Below are positions 49,854-58,413 of a stretch of 64,000 bases of DNA, piece by piece. The stretch is from Nocardia caishijiensis NBRC 108228 (GTDB taxonomy: Bacteria > Actinomycetota > Actinomycetes > Mycobacteriales > Mycobacteriaceae): NCBI RefSeq assembly GCF_001612825.1, contig NZ_BDBE01000031.1:95833-159832 (forward strand), written 5' to 3'. The position numbers and the translations under genes are program-made. The stretch's first letter is position 1. Each line of letters begins with the position of its first letter. The notes beneath the pieces are model-generated. The model was not told the DNA's origin, ran no database searches, and worked only from the letters and a program-made list of their open reading frames with translations.

Positions 49854-49928
49854 ACCGAAATCGTGAACTACCCACCCATCCGACGCAAACCGTCAGCTAC
49901 GCAGTGTGATCAACGCGGCTAGACGCAG

Positions 49929-49963
49929 AGGCGAAAGCCCGCGGCGGGCGCGGGCTTTCGCCT
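49929..49963 (-). terminator. 15-bp terminator hairpin of glyS
   Basis: AGGCGAAAGCCCGCG (49929-49943) pairs perfectly with CGCGGGCTTTCGCCT (49949-49963), loop of 5 bases, directly downstream of the glyS stop. Confidence 0.85.
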
Positions 49964-49966
49964 GGG

Positions 49967-51352
49967 TCAGGCGCCGATGAGGCGGGTGGCGAGGTAGGAC
50001 TCGACCTGGTCCAGGGCGATGCGTTCCTGGGCCATCGAGTCGCGCTCGCGCACCGTGACCGCCTGGTCGTCGAGGGTGTCGAAGTCGACGGTGATGCAGA
50101 ACGGGGTGCCGATCTCGTCCTGACGGCGGTAGCGGCGGCCGATGGCGCCCGCGTCGTCGAAGTCGACGTTCCAATGCCGACGCAACTGGGCGGCGAGGTC
50201 CTTGGCTTTGGGGGTGAGGTCGGCGTTGCGCGAGAGCGGCAGCACAGCGGCCTTCACCGGCGACAGGCGCGGGTCGAGACGCAGACTGATCCGCTCCTCG
50301 GTGGTGCCCTTGGCGGTGGGTACCTGATCCACCGTGTAGGCGTCGACCAGGAACGCCATCAGCGAGCGGGTCAGACCGGCCGCGGGCTCGATGACGTACG
50401 GGATGTAGCGCTCACCGGAGGCCTGATCGAAGAAGCTCAGATCGGTGCCGGAGTGCTCCGAGTGCGTCTTGAGGTCGTAGTCGGTGCGGTTGGCGATGCC
50501 CTCGAGCTCGCCCCACTCGCTGCCCTGGAAGCGGAAGCGGTACTCGATGTCGGTGGTGCCCGCCGAGTAGTGCGACAGCTTTTCCTTGGGGTGGTCGTAG
50601 AGGCGCAGGTTGTCGGGGTCGATGCCGAGGTCGGTGTACCAGGCCAGGCGGGTGTCGATCCAGTACTTGTGCCACTCGGCGTCTTCACCGGGCTTGACGA
50701 AGAACTCCATCTCCATCTGCTCGAACTCGCGGGTCCGGAAGATGAAGTTGCCGGGGGTGATCTCGTTGCGGAAGCTCTTGCCGATCTGGGCGATGCCGAA
50801 CGGCGGCTTCTTGCGCGCGGTGGTCTCGACGTTCTTGTAGTTGACGAAGATGCCCTGCGCGGTCTCGGGACGCAGGTAGTGCAGGCCCTCTTCGTCGTCG
50901 ACCGGGCCGAGGAAGGTCTTGAGCAGACCGGAGAAGTTCTTGGGCTCGGTCCACTTGCCCGGCTGACCGGTCTCGGGGTCGTTGATATCGGCCAGGCCGT
51001 TGGCGGGCGGGCGGCCGTGCTTCTCCTCGTAGGCTTCCAGGAGGTGATCGGCGCGGTAGCGCTTGTGCGTGTGCAGGGACTCGACCAGCGGGTCGGAGAA
51101 GGTCTCGACGTGGCCCGAGGCCTCCCAGACCTGGCGGGGCAGGATCACCGAGGAGTCCAGGCCGACAACGTCTTCGCGGCTGGTGACCATGGTCCGCCAC
51201 CACTGCCGCTTGATGTTCTCCTTCAGCTCCACGCCGAGCGGACCGTAGTCCCATGCCGACTTGGTGCCTCCGTAGATCTCACCGCACGGGTAGACCAGAC
51301 CCCGGCGCTTGGCGAGGTTGGCAACGGTGTCCACCTTCGACTTGGGTGCCAC
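49967..51352 (-). CDS. glyS: Glycyl-tRNA synthetase
   Basis: 461 residues from the GTG at 51352, chosen because GGAGA lies 8 bases upstream and the product then begins 'APKSKVDTVANLAKRRG', matching the short actinobacterial form. An ATG 5 codons upstream is the alternative. Class II motifs: 'YPCGEIYGGTKSAWDYGPLG', 'RPETAQGIFVNYKNV', 'FGIAQIGKSFRNEITPGNFI' and 'EFEQMEMEFF'. C-terminal anticodon-binding domain is complete. It charges tRNA-Gly. Order glyS-smtB-zur matches M. tuberculosis Rv2357c-Rv2359. Confidence 0.95.
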   Translation of the reverse strand: MAPKSKVDTVANLAKRRGLVYPCGEIYGGTKSAWDYGPLGVELKENIKRQWWRTMVTSREDVVGLDSSVILPRQVWEASGHVETFSDPLVESLHTHKRYRADHLLEAYEEKHGRPPANGLADINDPETGQPGKWTEPKNFSGLLKTFLGPVDDEEGLHYLRPETAQGIFVNYKNVETTARKKPPFGIAQIGKSFRNEITPGNFIFRTREFEQMEMEFFVKPGEDAEWHKYWIDTRLAWYTDLGIDPDNLRLYDHPKEKLSHYSAGTTDIEYRFRFQGSEWGELEGIANRTDYDLKTHSEHSGTDLSFFDQASGERYIPYVIEPAAGLTRSLMAFLVDAYTVDQVPTAKGTTEERISLRLDPRLSPVKAAVLPLSRNADLTPKAKDLAAQLRRHWNVDFDDAGAIGRRYRRQDEIGTPFCITVDFDTLDDQAVTVRERDSMAQERIALDQVESYLATRLIGA

Positions 51353-51524
51353 GCGAGATTTCTCCATCCACTGCGAGTCGGTTGTTCGGTAAACCTTACT
51401 TTGCGTCATGTATGGCTTACTGAACACATTTGGTCCAGCGTATCCGGCCGAGTCCAGCGAGATTGCAGCAGCCGACCCATGCCCACGCGTGCCACATTCG
51501 ACATGCGCACTTCTGCATGCCAAA

Positions 51525-51541
51525 ATGGTATCGGTTTCCAT
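51525..51541 (+). promoter_or_regulatory. 17-bp imperfect palindrome ATGGtAtCgGtTtCCAT before smtB
   Basis: The element ends 2 bases before the ribosome binding site of the smtB gene. Position and symmetry fit an operator for SmtB or Zur. In M. tuberculosis the smtB-zur operon is repressed by SmtB in the absence of zinc; the site here is inferred. Confidence 0.5.
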
Positions 51542-51555
51542 TAAGGAGTTGGTTG

Positions 51556-51906
51556 ATGACCACCGATGCCGCGCCAGCGCACCAGCACAGCCCGTATCAG
51601 TCCCTGCCGCCCGCGCCGGTCCCCGCGCGCACCGTGCTGGAGGACGCGGGTGAGCTGCTGCGCGCCCTGGCCGCCCCGGTGCGGATCGCGATCGTGCTGC
51701 AGTTGCGCGAGTCGCCGCGCTGCGTGCACGAGCTGGTCGACGCGCTCGGGGTCACCCAGCCTCTGGTCAGCCAGCATCTGCGCATTCTCAAATCGGCGGG
51801 CGTCGTGCACGGGGAACGCTCGGGTCGCGAGGTGCTCTACGAACTCGTCGACGATCATCTGGCACACATCGTCGTCGATGCCGTCGCCCATGCCGAGGAA
51901 GGGTAA
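51556..51906 (+). CDS. smtB: ArsR/SmtB-family zinc-responsive repressor
   Basis: 116 residues from the ATG at 51556, with AAGGAG upstream. Winged helix 'CVHELVDALGVTQPLVSQHL' and 'RILKSAGVVHGERSGREVLY'. C-terminal Asp/His pairs ('DDHLAHIVVDAVAHAEE') form the alpha-5 metal site of SmtB-type sensors. It is followed by zur, and the pair matches Rv2358-Rv2359 in M. tuberculosis, where zinc relieves repression. Confidence 0.88.
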   Translation: MTTDAAPAHQHSPYQSLPPAPVPARTVLEDAGELLRALAAPVRIAIVLQLRESPRCVHELVDALGVTQPLVSQHLRILKSAGVVHGERSGREVLYELVDDHLAHIVVDAVAHAEEG

Positions 51907-51910
51907 TCCG

Positions 51911-52354
51911 TTGGCAGACACTCATTCCGGCAAGCAGGTCGGCGTCCGCAGCACCCGTCAGCGCAGCGCCATCTCGGCGCTGCTCGGCGATATCGACGAG
52001 TTCCGTTCGGCGCAGGAATTGCACGACGAACTGCGCAAACGCGGCGAAGGCATCGGCCTGACCACGGTGTATCGCACGCTGCAGTCCCTGGCCGACGCGG
52101 GCATGGTCGACGTGTTGCGCACCGATTCCGGGGAGTCGGTGTACCGCCAGTGCTCGAGCGGTCATCACCACCACCTGGTGTGCAGGCAGTGCGGCAGCAC
52201 CGTCGAGGTGGAGGGCCCGACCGTCGAGGCGTGGGCCGAGGCGATCGCAGGCGAGCACGGCTTCACCCAGGTGAGCCACACGCTGGAGATCTTCGGCACC
52301 TGCCGCGACTGCGTGCACGCCGCGGCCGAGAACAGCGAGTCCGCCTCGGTGTGA
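51911..52354 (+). CDS. zur: Zinc uptake regulator (Fur family)
   Basis: 147 residues from the TTG at 51911, which has GAGGAAGGG 7 bases upstream; the ATG at 51890 overlaps smtB and has a weaker site. Fur fold: 'STRQRSAISALLGDIDEFRS', 'GIGLTTVYRTLQSLADAGMV' and the metal region 'SSGHHHHLVCRQCGSTVEVE' with a second CxxC ('FGTCRDC'). It represses zinc uptake genes when zinc is plentiful. Overlaps nothing downstream; the following 85 bp hold no gene. Confidence 0.92.
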   Translation: MADTHSGKQVGVRSTRQRSAISALLGDIDEFRSAQELHDELRKRGEGIGLTTVYRTLQSLADAGMVDVLRTDSGESVYRQCSSGHHHHLVCRQCGSTVEVEGPTVEAWAEAIAGEHGFTQVSHTLEIFGTCRDCVHAAAENSESASV

Positions 52355-52440
52355 CTCACCTCACATAACGGAACCCATGCTCCGCGCGCCCCGTCCAACC
52401 ATCACAACGACGAGGCGCGGTATCGGAGGAGGGGGATTTC

Positions 52441-52734
52441 GTGAGCGGATCCTTGGGGGTGGAGCCCGGTCAACTGGCGACGGTGGCGACCACCTGGCGA
52501 CAGGAGGCCGAGGCCGTCGAAGCATTGAGTTGGACGGTGCTGGACGAGGCGACCGGCGACGGCAGTGACGTGCTCGCGGTGCTGCGCGGCGTACCCGATC
52601 CGGCGCGCCAGGCGATGGCCTCGATCGCCACCCGGTATTCGGCACTGGCCGAGCTGCTCGACAAGTTCTCCCTCGACGTCGCCGCCGCCGACGGCGCGAC
52701 CGCCGCCGAGATCACGAAGCTGGAGCCGCGCTGA
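52441..52734 (+). CDS. EspC-like type VII secretion substrate
   Basis: 97 residues, GTG start with a GGAGGAGG site 8 bases upstream. The pattern 'GVEPGQLATVATTWRQEA' at the N-terminus and 'ARQAMASIATRYSALAELL' plus a C-terminal helix resemble the EspC/DUF2580 family of small ESX clients. No WxG motif. The stop overlaps the hydrolase start (TGATG), so they are co-translated. Predicted to be exported or to escort the adjacent hydrolase. Confidence 0.75.
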   Translation: MSGSLGVEPGQLATVATTWRQEAEAVEALSWTVLDEATGDGSDVLAVLRGVPDPARQAMASIATRYSALAELLDKFSLDVAAADGATAAEITKLEPR

Positions 52735-54536
52735 TGCGGCCGACGATCCCCCAGCTCGACACGTGGAAGCTGGACGCCGTACGGCGCGCGGCCGAGGTCG
52801 CCCGCGCGAACGCCGACACACTGTCCACCTCGGTGGAGGACTGCTCGCGCGCGCTGTCGGCGGCGCAGAGCTGGCACGGACGGACGAAAGAGGCCGCGAC
52901 ACAACGCATCGACGCGGAAGTCGATCACGGGTACGAGGTGCGCGCGGCACTGCTGCGTATCGCCGACGACGCCGCCGAGGTGTTCCTCGGCCTACAGCAC
53001 GCGAGAAGGTATGTGCTGGACCAGCGCACCCTCGCGGTGTCACAGGGGTTCAGCGTCTCGCCCGACGGCGCCGTGAGCCACGGTGATCCCGAGAAGGACG
53101 GCGCCGCCGGGGTTTTCCAGCTCAACCTGCGCGGCGGGCTGGACGAGATCGAGCGGCTCGACACACTGTTCGGGAGTCGACTGCGCGAAGCGGTCGGTGA
53201 TCTGACCGCGATACGCGACGGTCAACCCGACGTTGCCCTCGCCGACGGATCGATGCACGACCCCGACGCGGTCGTCACGCGGTTGGCGGCGTTGTCGCCC
53301 GACGAGCGGGCCGCGTTGCTGGCCGGGTTGAGCTCCGAGGCACAGCGTCAGCTGGTGATCGCCGCACCGGAGGTATTGGGCAACCTCAACGGGGTGCCGT
53401 TCGCGATGCGGATCGAGGCGAACGAGATCAGCATTCGCAACGCACTGACCAGGGCGAAAGCCGCGCCGACACCGGATGCTTCCCGAGTCGCACAGCTCGA
53501 GGCGATGCTGGCGCCGATCCCCGATCCCGAGGCGAGCGTGTCGGCCGCGGCGCTCGGCATGGTCGACCGCCGGTTCGTCATGTTCAGCACCGAGGGCAAC
53601 GGGCGGATGATCGAGATACTCGGCAGTGTGCGTTCCGGGGTGCCCGGTGTCGGTGTCTACGTGCCGGGCACCAGCACCAACCTCAATTCCTCCGGTTCCA
53701 ACCACGTGGCCGCGTGGAACCTGGCGGACCGGACCGGCGGCCCCCTCTTCCTCTACATGGAGGGCGACTTTCCGCAGAGCCTCACCAGCCTGTCCGACGG
53801 TGCGCCGAGCCCGTCGTTCGCCTCGGAGATGGCACCGAAACTGGTCGAGTTCGGCCGGGAAGTCGACCGGGAGGTGAGCAGCCACGCACCGGGCACCCCT
53901 GTGACGTATGTCGGTCATTCCTATGGCGGTTCGGTGGTCGGTTCGGCCGAGCAGCTCGGGCTGCGGGCCGACCGGATCCTGCACGCCTCGTCGGCGGGAA
54001 CCGGTGTGTTCGAAGGCGGTTGGAACAATCCGAATCCCGATGTCCAGCGTTATTCGATGACCGCGCCCGGTGATCTGATCGGCGTGGTCCAGTCCTATCC
54101 GGATGCCGGTCTGAGCTTGCCCGGTGTGCGGCTGCCCGGCAACCCGCACGCCTCCGATGTCCTCGGCGGCGACCCCGACGAGGTTCCCGGGGTGATCCGC
54201 CTCGACACCGGCTACTACGGCGACAGCTCCTCGCGTGCGGGTGAGGTCGTATTCGGTACCGACGGGCACGGAAAGTACTGGGACGACCCGGGATCCACCG
54301 CCTTCGACAACATCGTCGGCGTGATCGCGGGCACCGAGGCGACCGCCTATGTGGAGCGTGGGATCGAAACCCCCTGGGTGGATGTGGGTCTCGGCGACAA
54401 CGGCAACGGCGGCAAAGAGGCGTTCGACGCCGGGCGGGCCGCCGCCGCACAGGCACTCCTCGATGTCGAGAACCCGTACGCCGACCCGCGAGTCACCGAC
54501 AATCCGCAGCTCGGCGCCCGGATCGACATCCGATGA
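52734..54536 (+). CDS. Alpha/beta hydrolase of the DUF1023 type with helical N-terminal domain
   Basis: 600 residues. The first 200 are Ala-rich helices with 'SWHGRTKEAATQRIDAEV', recalling the WxG-turn of type VII clients. The C-terminal half is an alpha/beta hydrolase with nucleophile elbow 'YVGHSYGGSVVG' (Ser near 399) and His in 'GDPDEVPG' or later. DUF1023 proteins in mycobacteria are described as secreted lipases or cutinase-like esterases. Here it follows a small EspC-like gene and overlaps the lipoprotein gene by ATGA, giving a four-gene unit. Confidence 0.82.
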   Translation: MRPTIPQLDTWKLDAVRRAAEVARANADTLSTSVEDCSRALSAAQSWHGRTKEAATQRIDAEVDHGYEVRAALLRIADDAAEVFLGLQHARRYVLDQRTLAVSQGFSVSPDGAVSHGDPEKDGAAGVFQLNLRGGLDEIERLDTLFGSRLREAVGDLTAIRDGQPDVALADGSMHDPDAVVTRLAALSPDERAALLAGLSSEAQRQLVIAAPEVLGNLNGVPFAMRIEANEISIRNALTRAKAAPTPDASRVAQLEAMLAPIPDPEASVSAAALGMVDRRFVMFSTEGNGRMIEILGSVRSGVPGVGVYVPGTSTNLNSSGSNHVAAWNLADRTGGPLFLYMEGDFPQSLTSLSDGAPSPSFASEMAPKLVEFGREVDREVSSHAPGTPVTYVGHSYGGSVVGSAEQLGLRADRILHASSAGTGVFEGGWNNPNPDVQRYSMTAPGDLIGVVQSYPDAGLSLPGVRLPGNPHASDVLGGDPDEVPGVIRLDTGYYGDSSSRAGEVVFGTDGHGKYWDDPGSTAFDNIVGVIAGTEATAYVERGIETPWVDVGLGDNGNGGKEAFDAGRAAAAQALLDVENPYADPRVTDNPQLGARIDIR

Positions 54537-55033
54537 GGAGCATTGCCGTGCTGGCGTTCTCGCTGGTCCTGACAGGCTGTGCCCTGGTCGACGAACACGG
54601 CCCGACCAACGAGGACATCATGCGGCGCTCGGGCCTGACCGTCGCCAAGAGCACGCCGATCGTCGCCGACAACTTCGAACTGATCTGGCCGGAGGGGTTG
54701 TCGGTCGACCCGGCGATGGTGGACACGAGCACCGGATGCCGCAGCAGGATGGACTCGATCACCATGGACGGCCCGCCCTGGCGACCGAGCTATCAACGCG
54801 AGCAGATCAACCCGACCCAGGAGTTCCTCGACCGGGCGATGGCCAATCTCGAGGCGATGACCGCGCGCGGATTCACCCTCGTGCCCAGTCAGAATCCCGG
54901 CCAGGACCCGGTGAGCAGGTACTACCGGGACGCGCGCGGGTTCTCGGTGTCGTCGTCGCGGAGCCGGGTCGGGCCCGACAAACAGCAGGTGCGCTTCACC
55001 ATGGCCTCCACCTCGCCGTGCGCGGCGGAGTGA
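54533..55033 (+). CDS. Lipoprotein of the secretion-client cluster
   Basis: 166 residues. Signal and lipobox 'LVLTGC' (Cys at 16). The mature part has 'STPIVADNFELIWPEG' and two cysteines ('STGCRSRM' and 'STSPCAAE') that can form a disulphide. No family recognised. ATGA overlap with the hydrolase gene places it in the same operon, and it may be an outer-membrane or envelope partner of the exported hydrolase. Confidence 0.75.
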   Translation: MRSIAVLAFSLVLTGCALVDEHGPTNEDIMRRSGLTVAKSTPIVADNFELIWPEGLSVDPAMVDTSTGCRSRMDSITMDGPPWRPSYQREQINPTQEFLDRAMANLEAMTARGFTLVPSQNPGQDPVSRYYRDARGFSVSSSRSRVGPDKQQVRFTMASTSPCAAE

Positions 55034-55120
55034 GGTTTCGGGGTGTCGCGGTGCGGACAACAGTGACTACGATCGCGGGAACGTCGTGCACGGTACCGGT
55101 TCTGCGGGAGGGATGGAGAC

Positions 55121-55690
55121 ATGGCAGTTCGACGGGGTACGGGCATGGTCGGCGTAGTGGTGGCGGTGGGGTTCGCCCTCGTGGGGTGCGGGGGTGAGCA
55201 GGGGGCAGCCGGTCCGCAGCCGAGCCAGGTGAGTGTGGCGGCGAGTCCTACCTCGGTGGATGCCGAGGCGAAGGTGTGGGATCCGTGTTCGCTGTCGGAT
55301 TCGGCGGTCGGTGGGGTGGGGTTGAATGTGGGGAGTAAGAAGAAAGATGTTGCGGGGGTGGATTTTTCGGGGTGGAAGGTGTGCAGTTGGAATGATTCCG
55401 CCAAGCAGTACACGTTTTCCGTGATGTCGTCTGCGCACACTCTCGCGGATTCGCGGGCGAGAACCGACTTCACCGACTTCAGTCCGCTGACCGTCGGCTC
55501 TCGCAACGCTCTACAGCTTCGAACCACCGGCTCCACTCAGGACAGTGGCTGCAGCATCGTCGTGGAAGTCCCCGACGGCTCCGTGATGTTCAGGGTGCTC
55601 AACCGAGTCAGCGCGTCCGCCCCGCCGTCCCCGTGCCCGGAGGTGGGTCGGCTGGCGGATTCGCTGGTTCAGTACCTTCCGCCGAGCTGA
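55121..55690 (+). CDS. DUF3558-type lipoprotein
   Basis: 189 residues with a lipobox 'LVGCGG' (Cys at 23). The body resembles DUF3558: paired cysteines ('DPCSLSD' and 'KVCSWND', then 'SGCSIVV' and 'PSPCPEV') and a 'LSDSAVGGVGLNVGSKKKDV' core. Codon use between about 55280 and 55440 is unlike the neighbours, with AAG, AAA, GTT, TTT and AAT codons in a row. DUF3558 proteins are common beside ESX-type genes. The next gene begins 13 bp downstream. Confidence 0.78.
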   Translation: MAVRRGTGMVGVVVAVGFALVGCGGEQGAAGPQPSQVSVAASPTSVDAEAKVWDPCSLSDSAVGGVGLNVGSKKKDVAGVDFSGWKVCSWNDSAKQYTFSVMSSAHTLADSRARTDFTDFSPLTVGSRNALQLRTTGSTQDSGCSIVVEVPDGSVMFRVLNRVSASAPPSPCPEVGRLADSLVQYLPPS

Positions 55691-55703
55691 CCGGGAGCGC
55701 GCC

Positions 55704-56084
55704 ATGCTGCTGAGTATCGACCCCAACGAATGGAATCAACTACTGGCTCAGGCCGAATCCGGTCAGCTGTCACTCGATCCCGAAATCGGCAAAGGCCTCG
55801 ATCAGGCCTGCGACTACCACCTGGATCGACTCGAGGAGATCTATGCGCAGGTCGACCAGATTCGCAACATCACGGGTTTCGGTTCGTTCAACTCGAGCCA
55901 GACGTTGGAGCGGAAGTTCTCGATGACCGCTTCCGGCGGCGACCGCCCACTCGACGAAGTGCTCAAGAAGCACATCGAAGTCGTACAAACAGCGAAAGAG
56001 GTTGTCGCCAAGGCGATCGCGAACTTCGTCGCACAGGATCAGGCGGCGGGCGATCAGATCTCCGCGACAGGAGAACACCTGTGA
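55704..56084 (+). CDS. Helical partner of the PPE-like protein (PE-like position)
   Basis: 126 residues, all helical ('LDQACDYHLDRLEEIYAQVD', 'EVLKKHIEVVQTAKEVVAKA'). Sequence does not match PE or WXG100 families clearly. It directly precedes the PPE-like gene with a GTGA overlap, where a PE or WXG100 partner is normally found, so it is a candidate heterodimer partner. Start ATG, no signal peptide. Confidence 0.65.
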   Translation: MLLSIDPNEWNQLLAQAESGQLSLDPEIGKGLDQACDYHLDRLEEIYAQVDQIRNITGFGSFNSSQTLERKFSMTASGGDRPLDEVLKKHIEVVQTAKEVVAKAIANFVAQDQAAGDQISATGEHL

Positions 56085-57376
56085 CGTACGAGGAGTACAA
56101 GAGCAGAGTGATCGCGGCGCAGGAACAGTGGAACGTGGAGCGGTCCAAGATCTACGCCCACTACGCGGACGGCAACTACGCCACCATTTTCGACGGTGAC
56201 TTCCAACCGCCGCACATCACCACCCCCGACAATTACGACAACATGTCGCTCGATCAGATGCAGGCCGCGGTCGCCGCGATGAAACCGCGCCTGGTCGACG
56301 ACGCCGTCACCGCCTGGGCGAACATCGGGATGAACCTGATGGGCACCTTCCTGAAGTTCAATCAGGAGTTCTCCCGCACTGTCACCGGCGGCAACGGGCA
56401 CGGCGGGTGGACGGGCGCGGCGGCCTCGGCGGCGGTCGCGGCGGTGAACAACTACTCGCAACGGTCGATTCCCCTGTCGCAGGCGGCGACGGCGATCAGT
56501 TGGAAGCTCACCGAGATGCGCACCGGGATCGAGCAGACGCAGGCATTGATGCCGGGGCTCACCGAGCGCGAGAATGTCACCGGTAAGACGCTGCCCGCCG
56601 AGGGGGTGATGAAGGTCGACGATCACAATCGGGAAGAAGCGACGCAGGAGGCGCGTCGGATTCTGCGCACCGTCTACAGCCAGGTGGCCGGGCAGGCCGA
56701 CGTCGGCGTGCCGTTCCTGCCGACGGCGCCGGTCATCGCGGGCGACTCCGGCAGTCCCGGTGGCCCCGCCGATGCCGGTTCGAATTCCGGTGATACACCA
56801 GGTGATTCAGCCTCCGACGGCTCCCCCGAAAACCTGAGCGCCGATGACGATCCGGCGGCCTCCGAGAGCCCCGAATCCGAACCCTCCTCCACCACAACGC
56901 AATCCACCGATCCCAGCTCGACCACCACGCACAGTCCGACATCCTCACCGCAGACATCCACACCCTCGACCTCGGCGCCGCCCACCGGTTCTCCGTCGAC
57001 GACCGGCCCCGGTGTGACCGCTCCCGGAGGGAGCGGGAGCAACGGTGCCCGAGGTGGCGCCGACAGCGCGAGTCGCGGCGGAGCGGCATCCGGCGGTTCC
57101 GCGTCACCGGGCAAGTCCAGCCCGGGTAGCCCGTCGCCCGCCGCGGCCGCTGGCACCGGTCCGAGGAGCGGTGCGGCGGGGAGTGGTGGTCGCGGCGGAG
57201 CGGGGATGGGCGCCATGGGGGCGCCCGGCGCCAGGGGCGGTTCGGAGGAGGAGCGGACCAATGGCGTTCCCGATTACCTGATCACCCAGGACAACGGCGA
57301 CCTGCTGATCGGAACCGACGGAATCAAAACCGTGCCCCCAGTGATCGGCGGAGACCACGACAGTGCACCGAGTTGA
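56081..57376 (+). CDS. PPE-like type VII secretion substrate with Ser/Thr/Gly-rich tail
   Basis: 431 residues from the GTG at 56081. Residues 1-220 are helical with a WxG turn: 'GNGHGGWTGAAASAAVAAVN' (Trp110). Residues 230-390 are a low-complexity Ser/Thr/Pro/Gly/Ala tail, and the protein ends with a small soluble stretch ('GVPDYLITQDNGDLLIG'). This is the shape of actinobacterial PPE/LXG-like effectors with a flexible passenger region. It overlaps the EspG gene by 14 bp, so its chaperone is encoded immediately downstream. Confidence 0.78.
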   Translation: MTYEEYKSRVIAAQEQWNVERSKIYAHYADGNYATIFDGDFQPPHITTPDNYDNMSLDQMQAAVAAMKPRLVDDAVTAWANIGMNLMGTFLKFNQEFSRTVTGGNGHGGWTGAAASAAVAAVNNYSQRSIPLSQAATAISWKLTEMRTGIEQTQALMPGLTERENVTGKTLPAEGVMKVDDHNREEATQEARRILRTVYSQVAGQADVGVPFLPTAPVIAGDSGSPGGPADAGSNSGDTPGDSASDGSPENLSADDDPAASESPESEPSSTTTQSTDPSSTTTHSPTSSPQTSTPSTSAPPTGSPSTTGPGVTAPGGSGSNGARGGADSASRGGAASGGSASPGKSSPGSPSPAAAAGTGPRSGAAGSGGRGGAGMGAMGAPGARGGSEEERTNGVPDYLITQDNGDLLIGTDGIKTVPPVIGGDHDSAPS

Positions 57377-58115
57377 GTTCACCGGCATCGAATTCGAGAT
57401 CCTGTGGTCCGGCTACGGTCGCGACCGCCTCCCCTACCCCCTCCAATACCGCACCGACATCGCCGATTTCGACGAACTGAAAAGTCACCGGGAAGCGGCC
57501 GTGGAGAAGCTGCTCGCCAAGTACGATCCGGTGATCGAACAGGCCATCGATGTGCTGCTTGCACCCGATGCCCGGGTCGAGTCGAAGGGTTTCGTCGGCC
57601 GCGACACCTCGAACATCATCCGTTTCCACGGCGCCATCCGCGGCCGGTCGGGCGCCACCCTCGCCCAGGCTCCGGGCACGGCGGAGGACACCGGCAGCGA
57701 TGTCGTACTCACCTGGTGCACCGCCGACCAGGTCGCCGCCCTGACCGTCGCGGCCCTGCCGCGCACCAAACCCGGCACCAAACCACCGATCGAGATCCCC
57801 CGCGACCGCCTCGCCGAGGAAGAAGAACATTTCGAATACCGCGCGGGCCGCCTGAGTTCCGTCGAACAACTCAACCGCATCTTCCGCCGCCCCCGCCGTG
57901 CTGTCGGTGAGATCTCCGCCCTCTCCGGGCCCGCCCTCGACTCCCGCCCCGCCCCCGCCCGCAGCTTCTGGTGGATGGACTACCCCGACGGCCGCTACTA
58001 CGTGAAAACCGGCGACCCCATCGTCGCCGAACCTCTCCCCACTTCCCGCATGATCGCGGGCATTCACCGCATGCTCACCCGAGCCCAGCGCTACCACCAG
58101 GAATTCGGCCCCTAG
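57363..58115 (+). CDS. espG: EspG-family ESX secretion chaperone
   Basis: 250 residues with a GTG start. The family outline is clear: 'FTGIEFEILWSGYGRDRLPY', 'DELKSHREAAVEKLLAKYD', 'VESKGFVGRDTSNIIRFHG', 'ALPRTKPGTKPPIEIPRDRL', and the final Phe/Trp-rich 'RSFWWMDYPDGRYYVKTGD'. EspG binds the tip of PPE proteins in the cytoplasm and keeps them secretion competent. No EccB-E or MycP genes occur in the window, so the client must use an ESX machine encoded elsewhere. Confidence 0.84.
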   Translation: MHRVEFTGIEFEILWSGYGRDRLPYPLQYRTDIADFDELKSHREAAVEKLLAKYDPVIEQAIDVLLAPDARVESKGFVGRDTSNIIRFHGAIRGRSGATLAQAPGTAEDTGSDVVLTWCTADQVAALTVAALPRTKPGTKPPIEIPRDRLAEEEEHFEYRAGRLSSVEQLNRIFRRPRRAVGEISALSGPALDSRPAPARSFWWMDYPDGRYYVKTGDPIVAEPLPTSRMIAGIHRMLTRAQRYHQEFGP

Positions 58116-58119
58116 CAGG

Positions 58120-58413
58120 TCACCGCTGAGGCGGCATCCCCTGCGGCGCGTATCCGGGCTGCTGCGGGTATCCCTGCTGCGCGGGATGCGGATTCCCCGG
58201 GTACTGCTGGTACCCGGGCTGAGGCGGATACATCCCCTGCTGGGGGAACTGCTGTCCCACCGGCGGAACCTGTCCGGGGTAGTACGGCGGCGCCCCCATC
58301 CCCGGCCGACCTACCGGCGGCCGCCGAGACCCCGACGCCGCTTTCACGATCACCAGAATTATGCCCCCGAAAACCAGCACGAACGCGAACAAACTACCAA
58401 GAGCTTCGAACAT
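58120..58413 (-). CDS. Small membrane protein with Pro/Gln/Tyr-rich tail
   Basis: 97 residues: one membrane helix ('LFAFVLVFGGIILVIVKAAS') then a 65-residue tail of Pro, Gln, Gly and Tyr ('YPPQPGYQQYPGNPHPAQQG'). The tail is probably disordered and exposed to the cytoplasm or cell wall. It ends 4 bp from the EspG gene, tail to tail. Function unknown. Confidence 0.72.
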   Translation of the reverse strand: MFEALGSLFAFVLVFGGIILVIVKAASGSRRPPVGRPGMGAPPYYPGQVPPVGQQFPQQGMYPPQPGYQQYPGNPHPAQQGYPQQPGYAPQGMPPQR

